From the NCBI RefSeq assembly GCF_000262305.1, contig NC_017910.1, forward strand, positions 1,736,001 to 1,800,000: 64,000 nucleotides of DNA. Direction: 5' to 3'. Source of the stretch: Shimwellia blattae DSM 4481 = NBRC 105725 (GTDB taxonomy: Bacteria > Pseudomonadota > Gammaproteobacteria > Enterobacterales > Enterobacteriaceae). A program made the translations under genes and the position numbers. Below are positions 35,270-45,566 of this stretch, piece by piece; position 1 is the stretch's first letter; every line of letters begins with the position of its first letter. A model generated the notes under the pieces. The model searched no databases. It was given only the letters and a program-made list of their open reading frames with translations, and was not told where the DNA came from.

Positions 35270-38200
35270 ATGAACAGATTATGTTACCGCGTTGTGTTTA
35301 ATCAGGCCCGCCAGATGCTGATGGTCGCCCCGGAGCTGGCGCGGATAACCGGCAGTCACCAGCCCCGGGGAGCCGGGGGCGGTATACCCCATCGCCGGCA
35401 GCCGGTGCGCCCGCTGGCGCTGATGCTCTGGCTGGCGATGGGGTGGGTCAGCGTGCCGGTCAGTGCCAGTACGGTTATCAGCGATCGCACAGCGCCTGGT
35501 CACCAGCGCCCGACGGTGCTGGAAACCCGTAACGGTATCCCGCAGATCAATATCCGTACCCCGGACAACCGGGGGCTTTCCCATAATAAATATACGCAGT
35601 TTGATATTGATTCGCGGGGGGCCGTACTCAACAACAGCCCCCGGGCGACCACCACCCGGCTGGCCGGGAGTGTCAGTGGTAACCCGTGGCTGGCAAAGGG
35701 CAGCGCACGGGTCATTCTCAATGAGGTGACCGGCCGATCCCCCAGCCAGCTTAACGGATTTATAGAAGTGGCGGGGCGGGAGGCGGACGTGATCATCGCC
35801 AGCCCCGCCGGGATCACCTGTAACGGCTGCGGGTTTATTAATGCCGCGGGCAGCACGCTGGCGGCGGGGCGCCCCGTAATGAATGCCGGGCAGCTCAGCG
35901 GGTTTGAGGTGGATAAAGGGCGCATCGCCATAGAAGGGCGCGGCCTTAATGGCAACGACCAGGCCTGGACCCGGCTGATTGCCCGGGCCGTTGAGGTTAA
36001 TGCCCGTGTTCAGGCCCGGAGCCTGCAGGTGACAACCGGGCGCAATCAGACCCTGCCAGATGGCGCGGTCAGCCAGGTGGCCGCCGCAGACGATGCCGGT
36101 AAACCACGCTTCTCCCTGGATGTTTCCGCCCTGGGAGGAATGTATGCCGGGAAGATTGCACTCACCGGGACCGAAAAGGGTGTCGGGGTGCATAACGCCG
36201 GTGAAATAGGGGCTTTCCTGGGGGAGTTACAGCTCAGTGCCGACGGCAAACTGACCAACAAAGGCACGATGTACGCCAGCCAGAACCTGGAGCTACAGAC
36301 CGCAGGGCTTACGAACCATGGCCTGCTGGGAAGTGACAGCGGGATACAGATAACGAATCGCGGCGATATGGCCAACAGCGGCATGCTGCGCGCAGCGGAG
36401 CAGGTGACGGTCAGTAACCGTGGCGCGCTGCGCAGCCAGGGGGAGCACCTCAGCCAGCGCGGGCTGCACATTACGGCAGATTCGCTGGATTTACGCGCCA
36501 GCCGCAGCCAGTCGGCCAGCGTGGTGCTCGCGGCCACGCAGGGCGACATCATTGCCGATGAAGCACACATCAGCGCACGACACCTGAGGGTTGCCACCCC
36601 GGGTGAGCTCTCGACACAGCGGGGTAAGGTCAGCGCGGAGCAGATCGGCATCAGCGCCGGAAAAGGGGTGAATAATGCCGGTGGCCTTATCGTGCAGTCC
36701 GGCGCCAGCGAGCTGGCGATAACCACACCCCACCTGAATAATCACGCCGGATCACTGACCAGCGCGGGCTCTGTGACACTGGTAACCGGGATGCTGATTA
36801 ACCAGCACGGGGAGCTGGGATCACATACCGGTAATGTGAGTATCGAAACCGGGCATCTGGCCGGGACTGGCGGCACGATGATTGCGGCGCAGGCGCTGCG
36901 GATCTTTGGGGGGGACATTGTTCTGGATAACGCCTTTACCCGTGGCTGGCATATTGATCTTGCGGCCCGCAGCCTGGCACACCAGCAGGGGAAAATGCTG
37001 CAGACCGGGGGCGGCGATGCCCTGATCCGGGTGCGTGACGGCCTGAATAACCAGCAGGGCTATATTGTCAGCCTGGGCGGGCTAAAGGCCGAAGGCCAGG
37101 AGATTCATAATCAGCAGGGGGTGCTGTCGGCAACGGCGGGCGGGCTGTTCCTGCACGCGGGCCAGCGCTTTAACAATCAGGCCGGAAGAGCAGAAAGCGG
37201 CCGGGATCTCACCCTCACGGCCCGCGAGACAGATAACCGCAGCGGAATAATACAAAGTGCCGACGGTGGGGTTATCAGTGGCGGGCAGTTTGATAACAGC
37301 GGCGGAAAACTGCTGGCTGCCCGTGGGCCTCTGGTCGCCAGCCTCAGCGGTGGCATAGATAATCAGTCCGGTGTTATCGCCTCCGGCGGAAGTTTTGCGT
37401 TACGGGCCGGTGGCGTGAATAACCGGCGCGGGCTGATTCAGGCAGCAGATGCGCTGTTCATTGACAGTGGTAACGGGGCGCTGAATAACACCGACACCCT
37501 GGGAACCGGCACCGGTATTCGCGCCGGTGGGGTGCTGGAACTGCACAGCGGTGATACGGACAACCGCGACGGGCTGATTGGCGCAGGCACCTTACTCGCC
37601 CGGGCAGGGCGCTGGTATAACCAGGGCGGGGAAGTCATCAGCCGCCACAGCATGGCGCTGCATACCCGCGAATGGATGAATCAGTCAGGCCTGGTCAGTG
37701 CCCGGGGCGGCGAGCTGGAGATGCATGTGTCCGGCGGGCTGGATAACCAGCGCGGTACGCTGCAAAGTGGTCACGCGCTCCGGGTAAGCGCCGACCGGGC
37801 AGACAATACCGGCGGGCGCATGCTGGCTGCCGGTGGTGATATGGCTATCCGGGTTACCCGGGAGTTACATAACCTGAAAGGCACAATTGCCAGCCACGGC
37901 AATACCCTGCTGCGGGCCGCCATGCTGGATAATACTGACGGCACGATATTCACCGCTGCCGGTCGCCTTGTCGGGCAGATTGCCGGGCAATTACGCAATC
38001 ACCACGGGGTGATCGAAAGCAAGGATGACACCGGGCTGAGCGCGGGTATGGTCGATAACCACGAGGGGGCTCTCCTGTCCGGCGGGGCGCTGCTGGTAAG
38101 CGCTGTGGATGCTCTGGAAAATCAGCACGGCGATATTGTCGCCGCCCGGGGGCTCAGACTGCTGGCGGAGACGCTCAACAACCAGGATGGCGTGATCCAG

Positions 38201-41200
38201 AGCCACAGTGAAGAGGCGAGCCTTGAGATTAACGGTGATATGACTAACCGCCAGGGCATGATTCTGGGAGAGGGCGTCAGCATCAGCAGCCAGCAACTGG
38301 ATAACCGGGAAGGTTTACTTCAGGCCTCCCGCCAGCTCAGCATTGACACCCGGGGGCACAGCCTGCAAAACACCGGCAGCCAGACGCCAGACAGCGGGAT
38401 CCGCAGCGGCGGGGCGCTCACACTCAGTGCGGGGGAACTGGTGAATCAGCAGGGGTTGGTTGCCAGTGCCGGGGTCATGGAACTGGCGGGTGATATCCGT
38501 AATACAGAAGGGCAAATCCTCAGCCACAGTGACCTGACTGTTCACGGGACGCAGTTAGTGAATCAGCAGGGGCAACTGGTGGCCGGGCGGGATCTGCAGG
38601 CCCGTATGGCAGAGCTGAACAATCAGGGCGGCAGCGTACTGGCTGTGGGCAGCGGCCTGCTGGCGGTGGCCCGTCTTATACAGAATACGGGGGGATTTAT
38701 CCGGGCCGGTGAGTCACTGACACTGAGCAGTGAGCGGATCGAAAACCAGGAAACACGCACCCCTGGCAAAGGCATTGAAGCACAGCGCCTGCTGGTGAGT
38801 GCCGGAGCGCTCGATAACACCCGTGGCGCACTGCGGGCGGCGGCACAGCTCCGTGCGGAGGTGGCCGGGCGGCTGAATAATACCCTGGGGGTTATCTGGT
38901 CCCGGGGGACGATAACGCTGGGGCAGCCAGAGGCTGCGCTGCATCTGGTGAATGACCAGGGGGATGTGGTCGCTGTGGAGGATATGGCGCTGTTTCTGCG
39001 CGGGCTGGATGCGGTGGGCCGTATCACCAGCGCCGCCAGCGTTGCGCTGAAGATAACCGGTGCCCTGATCCAGAATGGCACCCTGGCGGCGGGGAAAGAC
39101 CTTGAGATCCGCAGCGGTGATGTGACCAACAGCGGGCTGATACACGCCGGGCAGCGCCTGGTGCTGAACAGTGATGCGCTGGTCAACCAGCAGGCGGCGG
39201 AAATCAGTGCCGGGCAGGCATGGATCTCTGCCAGCCGCCTGCTGAACCTGGGGCTTCTGGATGGCGGGCTGGTCACGCTTATCACCCCCAGCCTGCATAA
39301 CACCGGCAGCGGGCGGATTTACGGTGATGATGTGGTTATTGACGCCCGCCAGTTACTGAACGATATGTCTGAGGGGACGGCGGCGACCATTGCCGGGCGG
39401 CGTAGTGTTTCCATCGCCACTGAGCGGTTGCAAAACCGCGATCACGCGCTGATTTACAGCGAGGGCAGCCTGGTGGTGGGTAACCGGTGGGATGAGCATA
39501 GTGGTATCAGCGGCAGGGCTGCCAGCCTGGAAAACCACAGCGCCACCCTTGAGGCGACGGGGCCGGTAGTGCTGGCCGCCGGGGTGATCGATAACCGGGA
39601 TATTTACCTGGCCGTGACCCGCGAACCACAGCCTGTCGGGGTCTCCGACTGGATTGATGAGTACCGGTACTGTGCAGGGGATCGCGAACGGGTCAGTTGC
39701 CATGGGGGAGATGGCCGGCGCTATGTGATGGAGCCAGACTGGATCAACGGCGAGCGCCGGGCACTGAATCCGGACGGTTCGTTACTGGATAACGGGCGCA
39801 CAAAGCTGAGACTGGAAGGGGGAAAAAATATCCGCCGCCAGCGTTTCTTCCTGCCGGGGTTTGAGCCCTCCAAACACTTCTGGCAGTACCGTTACCAGGT
39901 GCATACTTCAGAAACCCGGGTTCTGCACCGGGATCCCGCACTGATCCGCAGCGGCGGCGATCTTATCCTGCAGGGGAACTTACAGAATCAGAACAGCAGG
40001 GTGGTAGCCGGAAACCGCCTGATGGCCCACGGGCAGGTTCACAATCTGGAAACGCAGGGGGAGCGCATCACCACCCAACAGGGGACGACAACCTCCTGGT
40101 TTAAGCGCGGGGACTGGCACACCAGCAGTGTCACGTTTGATTACCAGGGAGAGCAACGTCGCGAGATGTTCAGCCTGAACCTGATGCAGTTCACTGATCA
40201 TGCCGGTGAACATGCCGGGCAGACTGTCGCCAGCCGGGAAGCGCACGGCAATCTGGCACAAATGCCTGCCGGCGGGCAGCAGAGTAGCGCAATACCGGAA
40301 AGCGGCCACGGCCCGCAACTGACAGATATTCCGCTGATATCGCCCAGCCATCATGATCCGGCCCTGGCGCAACTGGCCGGTAGTGAACCGCTCAGACCGG
40401 CAGAGATATCTGGCGGTACGCCCGTGGTTATTGATGATCAACCGCTGGTGGCGCGCACCGTCAGTGGCCCGGAAACCGTGCCGGACAGCAGCCTTTTTAC
40501 CCTCAATGCAGGTACGGACAGCAGCTACCTGGTGGAAACCGATCCCCGTTTTACCCGCCAGAAAACCTGGCTCAGCAGTGGTGATATCTATAGCGCGGAC
40601 CAGCTGAATAAACGGCTCGGGGACGGCTACTATGAGCAAAAGCGGGTTCGCGAGCAGCTGTTGCAGGCCACCGGACAGCGTTTTCTGGCGGGGTATCAGG
40701 ATGATGAAACTCAGTACCGGGATTTGCTCAACCAGGGGCGGGCCTTTGCTGAGCGCTACGGGATAAAACCCGGCATCGCCCTGACGGCAGAGCAAATGGC
40801 ACTGCTGACCAGCGACATCGTCTGGATGGTGAACCAGCCTGTCACCCTGCCGGATGGCTCGGTGGAAGTGGTGAGCGTGCCCCGGTTATATGTGCGGGTT
40901 AAGCCCGGTGATTTGCAGGGCAACGGCGCGCTGCTTTCCGGGCGGCAGGTGGTGATTAGCGGCGGTGAAGCGCTGGTAAACAGCGGCACAATCCGGGGGC
41001 AGGAGATGACCCGAATCCATGGGGATAATCTGCTGAACCAGGGTGTGATCTCCGGCGATCAGGTCACTATTCTGGCCCGCAATAACATTATTAATCAGGG
41101 CGGGCAATTACGGGCCACCGAGCGGCTGTGGCTTCAGGCCGGTAATGACATACTCAGCCAGACAGAAAGCCGCCAGCAGGGTAGTGAACGCTGGCTGGAT

Positions 41201-44074
41201 CGCCAGGCCGGGATCTACGTGCAGGGAGAGCGCGGTGAGCTGCATCTTCAGGCCATGCGTGATATCCGGCTGGTGGCCAGCGAGGTTGATAACCGCGGGC
41301 AGGCCAGCCAGACCCGGTTACTGGCCGGGCGGGATCTGCATCTGGATTCCGCCACCGAAAGCCACAGCACTGACTACACGCTGAACCGTAAAAACTACGA
41401 TCGCACGCACGAGACCCGGGAGCAGGGTAGCCGGATCAATGCCGGTGGCTCCCTGTGGATGAATGCCGCTCAGGATATGACGCTACACGCGGCGGAGATA
41501 GCCAGCGGGGGCCAGCTGACGGCGGTGGCCGGTCGTAACCTGCATCTGGAAAGTGGTGCCGACACCCGGGAACATGCCGGGCGGGCAAAATGGACCTCTG
41601 GCGGATTTCTTTCAAAGACGACCCGTGAACATCTCCGTGAGGAGTACCGGGTAACGGCGCGCAGCACCACCCTTTCCGGCGACAGTGTCAGCCTGCAGGC
41701 CGGGCAGGATTTACGGCTTGATGGCAGCCACGTGGCGGGCCGTGGGGATGTTTCACTGGTTGCCGGGCGAGATCTGACGCTGACCACAGCGGATGAAGCC
41801 TGGCACCAGAACGATATTCAGCGGCAGAAAAAGTCCGGCCTGACGGGGAATGGCGGCCTGGGCTTTAATGTGGGCTCCGCCAGCCAGAAGCTCACCCGGG
41901 ATACGGACAGTAATATGAAAAAAGGCAGCGTGGTGGGCAGCAGCGCGGGGGATGTCAGCCTGACGGCCGGAAATACCGTCCGGGTTCACGGCAGTGATCT
42001 GGTGGCGGGGCGGGATTTATCCGTTACGGGGGCCGGTATTGCCATCACGGCGGCACAAAACAGCCACACCACCCTGACCCGGACAGAAAGCCACGCCAGC
42101 GGGTTTAGCCTGGCGTTGTCCGGCTCTGCCGGTAGCGGGGTGAATACCCTCGTACAGCAGGCCAGAGCCGCGGGGCGTGAGGAAGATCCGCGTCTGGCCG
42201 CGCTGCGCGGTATCCAGGCCGCACTGAACGCTGTGCGTACCGGCCAGGGGATCCTTCTGGATCAGGCAGGCAGCAGCCATAACTATATCGGGCTGAGCCT
42301 GAGCTACGGCAGCCAGCACTCCCGCGCTGAGCGTAAAACGGAGCAGCTGGTGGCCTCCGGCAGTTCGCTGACGGCGGGGCGGAATATGCTCCTGACGGCG
42401 ACACAGGGCGATATTCTGGCCCGTGGCGCGACCCTGAATGCGGGCGGTGATGCATCGCTTTATGCCCGGCAGGATCTCCTGCTGGCATCCGCCACAGATA
42501 AGCAGACGGTAACCGGTAAAAACAAAAGCCAGGGCAGCAGCGCCGGGGGCAGTGTGTCTTCCGGGGGCGGCGCTGCCGGTGTCAGCGCAACGAATACCCG
42601 GCTGCACAGCCGTTATCAGGCGGTGCAGCAGCAGAGCGGTCTGTTTGCCGGTGAGGGGGGATTTGATATTACGGTGGGCAATCATACGCAACTGAACGGG
42701 GCGGTGATCGGCTCTGATGCCACGGCAGATAAAAACCGGCTGGAGACCGGCACGCTGGGGTTCAGCGATCTGCACAACCGTGCAGAATTTACGGCGCAGC
42801 AGCAGAGTGCCGGTATCAGTACCGGCGGCAGTCTGGGCGGGCTGTTTCTGGGCAATATGGCCAGTACCCTGCTGGCCGGGGTGAACCATCACGGCAATGC
42901 CGGTTCATCTACTCAGGCGGCGGTGTCTGAGGGGCAGATACTTATTCGTGATCCTGGTGCGCAGCAGCAGGATCTTAACCTGCTGAGCCGTGATGTGAGC
43001 GGGGCTCACCGGTCGCCGGGCCGGATCTTTGACGGCGCGGCAGAGCAGCGGCGGCTGCAGCAGGCGCAGTTGCTGGCGGAGACTGGTGTGCAGGCCGGAG
43101 ATATCGCCCGGACTCAGGGGGAGATCAACGGGCTGAAAGCGGCGCAGGCGCAGTATCCCGGCTACACGCCGGAGCAGTTGCGTGATACGGCGATTTATAA
43201 AGCTGAGGTGCAGAAATACGGTACGGGCAGCGCTATCCAGCAGGGTATACAGGCGGCCACAGCGGCGATACAGGGGCTGGCAGGGGGGAACCTGGCTCAG
43301 GCGCTGACCGGGGCGGGGGCACCGTATCTGGCTTCTCAAATCCACCGGCTGGCACCGGACGAGGCCGCACGGGCGATGGCGCATGCGGTGGTGGGGGCGG
43401 TAACGGCGTATGCGGCAGGTAATCCGGCGCTGGCGGGGGCTACCGGCGCGGTCAGCGGGGAGCTGATGGCACAGTGGGTGATGAGCCAGCTGTATCCGGG
43501 CCGGGGGGTCAGTGAGCTGACAGAAACGGAGCGGCAGACGGTCAGCGTGCTGGGTACGCTGGCGGCGGGCCTGGCCGGAGGCGTTTCCGGAGGCGGTAGC
43601 GTATCTGCCCTGGCAGGGGCAGAGGCGGGAAGGAATGCGGCGGAGAATAATTTACTCGGCGGAAATGAAGAGACCCAGGCTACATGGATCCGCCAGCATG
43701 GGGTTGATATGGCGAGCTGTGCTGAGGCGCCGAGTTCTGCAAGTTGTCAGAAGGCGATGAATGAACGTGATGCTGTAGGGCTGGCATTGGCAACGGGTGG
43801 AGTGGCTTTATTACCAGGTGGAGCCCAGGCAATGTGGGGACTTGGAGCTGGCGCTAATGCAGGTATCAGCTATCTTGCGGATGGCACGATAGATCCGGCA
43901 AATACTGCCATTGCAGGTTGGGTGAACGTTATCAGTATGGGTAACGGACTGGTGGGTACAGTTGGCTGGAATGCTGCTGGTGGTGCGCTTGGTAACTGGC
44001 TGGGTGATAAGGATCCACTATCTGGAGCAATAACAAGTGGTGTCGGTGCTGGCTTTGGCTTACGGTATAGGTAA
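35270..44074 (+). CDS. cdiA: Giant CdiA-like two-partner-secretion exoprotein (toxin tail frameshifted)
   Basis: The product is 2934 residues from the ATG at 35270. It starts with an ESPR-type extended signal (MNRLCYRVVFNQARQMLM), a membrane-like core at 48-65, and a TPS secretion domain at about 66-210 with the paired cysteines ITCNGCGF. Several hundred residues of filamentous-haemagglutinin repeats follow. A central region at about 1460-1860 probably corresponds to the receptor-binding and Tyr/Pro-rich parts, then come FHA-2 type repeats to about 2560, a pretoxin domain at about 2610-2790, and AENN (residues 2791-2794), a variant of the VENN border. The toxin end is glycine- and alanine-rich. 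It ends early because of an extra T at 44060-44061; without it the frame would continue to 44315 (see that entry). Confidence 0.9.
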   Translation: MNRLCYRVVFNQARQMLMVAPELARITGSHQPRGAGGGIPHRRQPVRPLALMLWLAMGWVSVPVSASTVISDRTAPGHQRPTVLETRNGIPQINIRTPDNRGLSHNKYTQFDIDSRGAVLNNSPRATTTRLAGSVSGNPWLAKGSARVILNEVTGRSPSQLNGFIEVAGREADVIIASPAGITCNGCGFINAAGSTLAAGRPVMNAGQLSGFEVDKGRIAIEGRGLNGNDQAWTRLIARAVEVNARVQARSLQVTTGRNQTLPDGAVSQVAAADDAGKPRFSLDVSALGGMYAGKIALTGTEKGVGVHNAGEIGAFLGELQLSADGKLTNKGTMYASQNLELQTAGLTNHGLLGSDSGIQITNRGDMANSGMLRAAEQVTVSNRGALRSQGEHLSQRGLHITADSLDLRASRSQSASVVLAATQGDIIADEAHISARHLRVATPGELSTQRGKVSAEQIGISAGKGVNNAGGLIVQSGASELAITTPHLNNHAGSLTSAGSVTLVTGMLINQHGELGSHTGNVSIETGHLAGTGGTMIAAQALRIFGGDIVLDNAFTRGWHIDLAARSLAHQQGKMLQTGGGDALIRVRDGLNNQQGYIVSLGGLKAEGQEIHNQQGVLSATAGGLFLHAGQRFNNQAGRAESGRDLTLTARETDNRSGIIQSADGGVISGGQFDNSGGKLLAARGPLVASLSGGIDNQSGVIASGGSFALRAGGVNNRRGLIQAADALFIDSGNGALNNTDTLGTGTGIRAGGVLELHSGDTDNRDGLIGAGTLLARAGRWYNQGGEVISRHSMALHTREWMNQSGLVSARGGELEMHVSGGLDNQRGTLQSGHALRVSADRADNTGGRMLAAGGDMAIRVTRELHNLKGTIASHGNTLLRAAMLDNTDGTIFTAAGRLVGQIAGQLRNHHGVIESKDDTGLSAGMVDNHEGALLSGGALLVSAVDALENQHGDIVAARGLRLLAETLNNQDGVIQSHSEEASLEINGDMTNRQGMILGEGVSISSQQLDNREGLLQASRQLSIDTRGHSLQNTGSQTPDSGIRSGGALTLSAGELVNQQGLVASAGVMELAGDIRNTEGQILSHSDLTVHGTQLVNQQGQLVAGRDLQARMAELNNQGGSVLAVGSGLLAVARLIQNTGGFIRAGESLTLSSERIENQETRTPGKGIEAQRLLVSAGALDNTRGALRAAAQLRAEVAGRLNNTLGVIWSRGTITLGQPEAALHLVNDQGDVVAVEDMALFLRGLDAVGRITSAASVALKITGALIQNGTLAAGKDLEIRSGDVTNSGLIHAGQRLVLNSDALVNQQAAEISAGQAWISASRLLNLGLLDGGLVTLITPSLHNTGSGRIYGDDVVIDARQLLNDMSEGTAATIAGRRSVSIATERLQNRDHALIYSEGSLVVGNRWDEHSGISGRAASLENHSATLEATGPVVLAAGVIDNRDIYLAVTREPQPVGVSDWIDEYRYCAGDRERVSCHGGDGRRYVMEPDWINGERRALNPDGSLLDNGRTKLRLEGGKNIRRQRFFLPGFEPSKHFWQYRYQVHTSETRVLHRDPALIRSGGDLILQGNLQNQNSRVVAGNRLMAHGQVHNLETQGERITTQQGTTTSWFKRGDWHTSSVTFDYQGEQRREMFSLNLMQFTDHAGEHAGQTVASREAHGNLAQMPAGGQQSSAIPESGHGPQLTDIPLISPSHHDPALAQLAGSEPLRPAEISGGTPVVIDDQPLVARTVSGPETVPDSSLFTLNAGTDSSYLVETDPRFTRQKTWLSSGDIYSADQLNKRLGDGYYEQKRVREQLLQATGQRFLAGYQDDETQYRDLLNQGRAFAERYGIKPGIALTAEQMALLTSDIVWMVNQPVTLPDGSVEVVSVPRLYVRVKPGDLQGNGALLSGRQVVISGGEALVNSGTIRGQEMTRIHGDNLLNQGVISGDQVTILARNNIINQGGQLRATERLWLQAGNDILSQTESRQQGSERWLDRQAGIYVQGERGELHLQAMRDIRLVASEVDNRGQASQTRLLAGRDLHLDSATESHSTDYTLNRKNYDRTHETREQGSRINAGGSLWMNAAQDMTLHAAEIASGGQLTAVAGRNLHLESGADTREHAGRAKWTSGGFLSKTTREHLREEYRVTARSTTLSGDSVSLQAGQDLRLDGSHVAGRGDVSLVAGRDLTLTTADEAWHQNDIQRQKKSGLTGNGGLGFNVGSASQKLTRDTDSNMKKGSVVGSSAGDVSLTAGNTVRVHGSDLVAGRDLSVTGAGIAITAAQNSHTTLTRTESHASGFSLALSGSAGSGVNTLVQQARAAGREEDPRLAALRGIQAALNAVRTGQGILLDQAGSSHNYIGLSLSYGSQHSRAERKTEQLVASGSSLTAGRNMLLTATQGDILARGATLNAGGDASLYARQDLLLASATDKQTVTGKNKSQGSSAGGSVSSGGGAAGVSATNTRLHSRYQAVQQQSGLFAGEGGFDITVGNHTQLNGAVIGSDATADKNRLETGTLGFSDLHNRAEFTAQQQSAGISTGGSLGGLFLGNMASTLLAGVNHHGNAGSSTQAAVSEGQILIRDPGAQQQDLNLLSRDVSGAHRSPGRIFDGAAEQRRLQQAQLLAETGVQAGDIARTQGEINGLKAAQAQYPGYTPEQLRDTAIYKAEVQKYGTGSAIQQGIQAATAAIQGLAGGNLAQALTGAGAPYLASQIHRLAPDEAARAMAHAVVGAVTAYAAGNPALAGATGAVSGELMAQWVMSQLYPGRGVSELTETERQTVSVLGTLAAGLAGGVSGGGSVSALAGAEAGRNAAENNLLGGNEETQATWIRQHGVDMASCAEAPSSASCQKAMNERDAVGLALATGGVALLPGGAQAMWGLGAGANAGISYLADGTIDPANTAIAGWVNVISMGNGLVGTVGWNAAGGALGNWLGDKDPLSGAITSGVGAGFGLRYR

Positions 44075-44315
44075 AGGGATTTCCTGGGGAGCAAACGCAG
44101 GGGTAAACTGGTGGAAAGGTGGGTGGGATCCGGAGTTCAACTCAACATTACAGAAATATACTGAAATAAAAGGTGATTTTGGGATTTCAAAAGAAATGAC
44201 GCCAAGCAATATTCCTAGTTATTTCGGTGATTTAGGTGGTTCCGTCTTCTCTGAAGTCACCGGTAAAGGGATCGAAAAAATTTCATCTCCAGGCAGTAAT
44301 GGAGATAAAAAATGA
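44037..44315 (+). pseudogene. Frameshifted C-terminal tail of the main CdiA toxin
   Basis: In another frame from the main gene this stretch encodes YGIGKGISWGANAGVNWWKG and a further 70 residues that align almost perfectly with the intact tail of the cassette ending at 53385. Comparing DNA, GGCT-TACGG here has one T more than GGCTA-TGG there. Removing one T at 44060-44061 restores a toxin that ends at the TGA overlapping the next gene. The break is either a real inactivating change, a phase-variable site, or a sequencing error. The last 30 residues differ fully from those at 53385. Confidence 0.85.
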
Positions 44316-44530
44316 TCAATATCCTTTTCGCTTTATTTTCAATTTTGGCGGGGATACATTTAGCTGAAATTGCATATGCTTTATTACTTACCATTGAATA
44401 CGTGATGATTGGCAGTTTTAATTTTGAGCTAACATCAGCATGGCACTACCTGAAAATTGGGGCAGGAGGAGGTGGTATAATGGGAATTGGTATTGCTCTG
44501 CTTCGATATTTTGGGGTTAAAGGTTTTTAA
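44312..44530 (+). CDS. Small membrane protein, immunity candidate 0
   Basis: The 72-residue product has two hydrophobic segments (about 3-31 and 48-66) and ends in KGF. Its ATG overlaps the stop of the restored toxin tail by 4 bases, the usual coupling of cdiA and cdiI. It shares with the other immunity candidates the layout: membrane span, a short SFNFEL-like loop, then a glycine-rich second span. Role as immunity protein is inferred from position and form only. Confidence 0.7.
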   Translation: MINILFALFSILAGIHLAEIAYALLLTIEYVMIGSFNFELTSAWHYLKIGAGGGGIMGIGIALLRYFGVKGF

Positions 44531-44536
44531 TAATTT

Positions 44537-45184
44537 GTTGCTGAGAATAATACGCTGGGAAGTGTGCTGGCGGCTGCAAATAAGTAAAATCCCGGTACGA
44601 TAGCGAATTACAAATCCGGCACGCAGGAAGCAATCAAAGAAGCCTGTAGTGGAAATACACCGATATCCTGCCAGATGGCTGTGGCGGCGATGGGAAGCGT
44701 GATGGTATGGCCGCTACTGTCCGGCGCGGCAGCAACAACCAGCCTGATAGGTGCCGGAGCCAATGCAGGTGTGGGCCTGCTGATTAACGGTGAAGTAAAT
44801 CCAAATGACGTTATTCTGGGTTACTGGACTGGTGCATTTACTGCGGGAACGGGGTTATGGGGGACAATCGGCGTGAATGCTGCCAGCGGAGTCACTTCCA
44901 GTTACCTGAAAGGAGACGACCTATTAAAAGGTGGTGTAATGAGTGGAGCGGCATCCGGGCTGGGTTATGGAGTTGGAAAGGTAGTTCAGGGGCAGTTTGA
45001 TAAAGTTCTGAACTCAAACTGGAAGAATTGGGAGTGGGTTGATCTGGGGATGGGTATATCCAAACCTATGTCGTTAGAACCATTGCCTGGCACGATAGGT
45101 AATATTGGAGGCTCGGCATCCACAGAATATACAAATGATCGATTGGGTAAGTTTTTAAGTAATAAATCAGGAGACAAAAAATGA
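44537..45184 (+). pseudogene. Orphan CdiA toxin end, cassette 1 (in-frame stop)
   Basis: The frame opens with VAENN at 44537, reads TLGSVLAAANK, and meets a TAA at 44585-44587 where the sister cassette at 46838 has an Ala codon; after the stop it continues in the same frame to 45184. From the internal ATG at 44675 it gives 169 residues: AVAAMGSVMVWPLLSGAAATTSL, two glycine-rich hydrophobic segments, then NWKNWEWVDLGMGISKP and a variable tail ending SGDKK. There is no start signal upstream, so it is probably a silent cassette left from an older toxin end. Confidence 0.8.
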
Positions 45185-45435
45185 TATCTTCTGAACAAAA
45201 AAAACTTTTATCCCTTTTGGCATATATGATAATTGGTAGTGCTGTTGCAGTTTTTACAACAATAATATTAATGTCATTGCTAGTAGATGTATATTTATAT
45301 TTCACTATGGGAATGAGTTTTAATTTATACTTATATGATTTTAAGAAGCTTTTTCAGGTTAGCCTATTCTGTGGGTTTATAGGTGGTGGTGGATGCTGGT
45401 CACTATATTACCGGAATTATAGGAAGATGAAGTAG
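45181..45435 (+). CDS. Small membrane protein, immunity candidate 1
   Basis: The 84-residue product has one long hydrophobic segment at about 10-40 and a second at about 58-75, then a basic tail (YYRNYRKMK). It overlaps the cassette 1 toxin end by 4 bases and has AGGAGACAAAAA before its ATG. A near-identical copy lies at 51077. Its composition is A/T-rich, unlike the G/C-rich toxin bodies. Immunity role is inferred. Confidence 0.7.
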   Translation: MISSEQKKLLSLLAYMIIGSAVAVFTTIILMSLLVDVYLYFTMGMSFNLYLYDFKKLFQVSLFCGFIGGGGCWSLYYRNYRKMK

Positions 45436-45443
45436 TAGATTAA

Positions 45444-45469
45444 ATTCCGGTCCCTGGGCCGGAATTTTT
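45444..45469 (+). terminator. Terminator after immunity candidate 1
   Basis: ATTCCGG and CCGGAAT form a 7-bp stem followed by TTTTT. An equivalent hairpin with one base changed in the loop closes the duplicate cassette at 51340. Confidence 0.8.
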
Positions 45470-45566
45470 GCCTCAAGGATAAGTGATTATATAAGAAACC
45501 CTGTAAAACGGACCATTAACGTGGGATCCGCGAGCCAGAAGCTCACTCGGGATACTGGACAGTAAT

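Noticed and set aside
42017..43384. Minus-strand open frames inside the CdiA repeats, recurring in each cassette
   Set aside because: They recur only because the plus-strand pretoxin DNA is repeated; composition is that of antisense frames and no start signals are seen.
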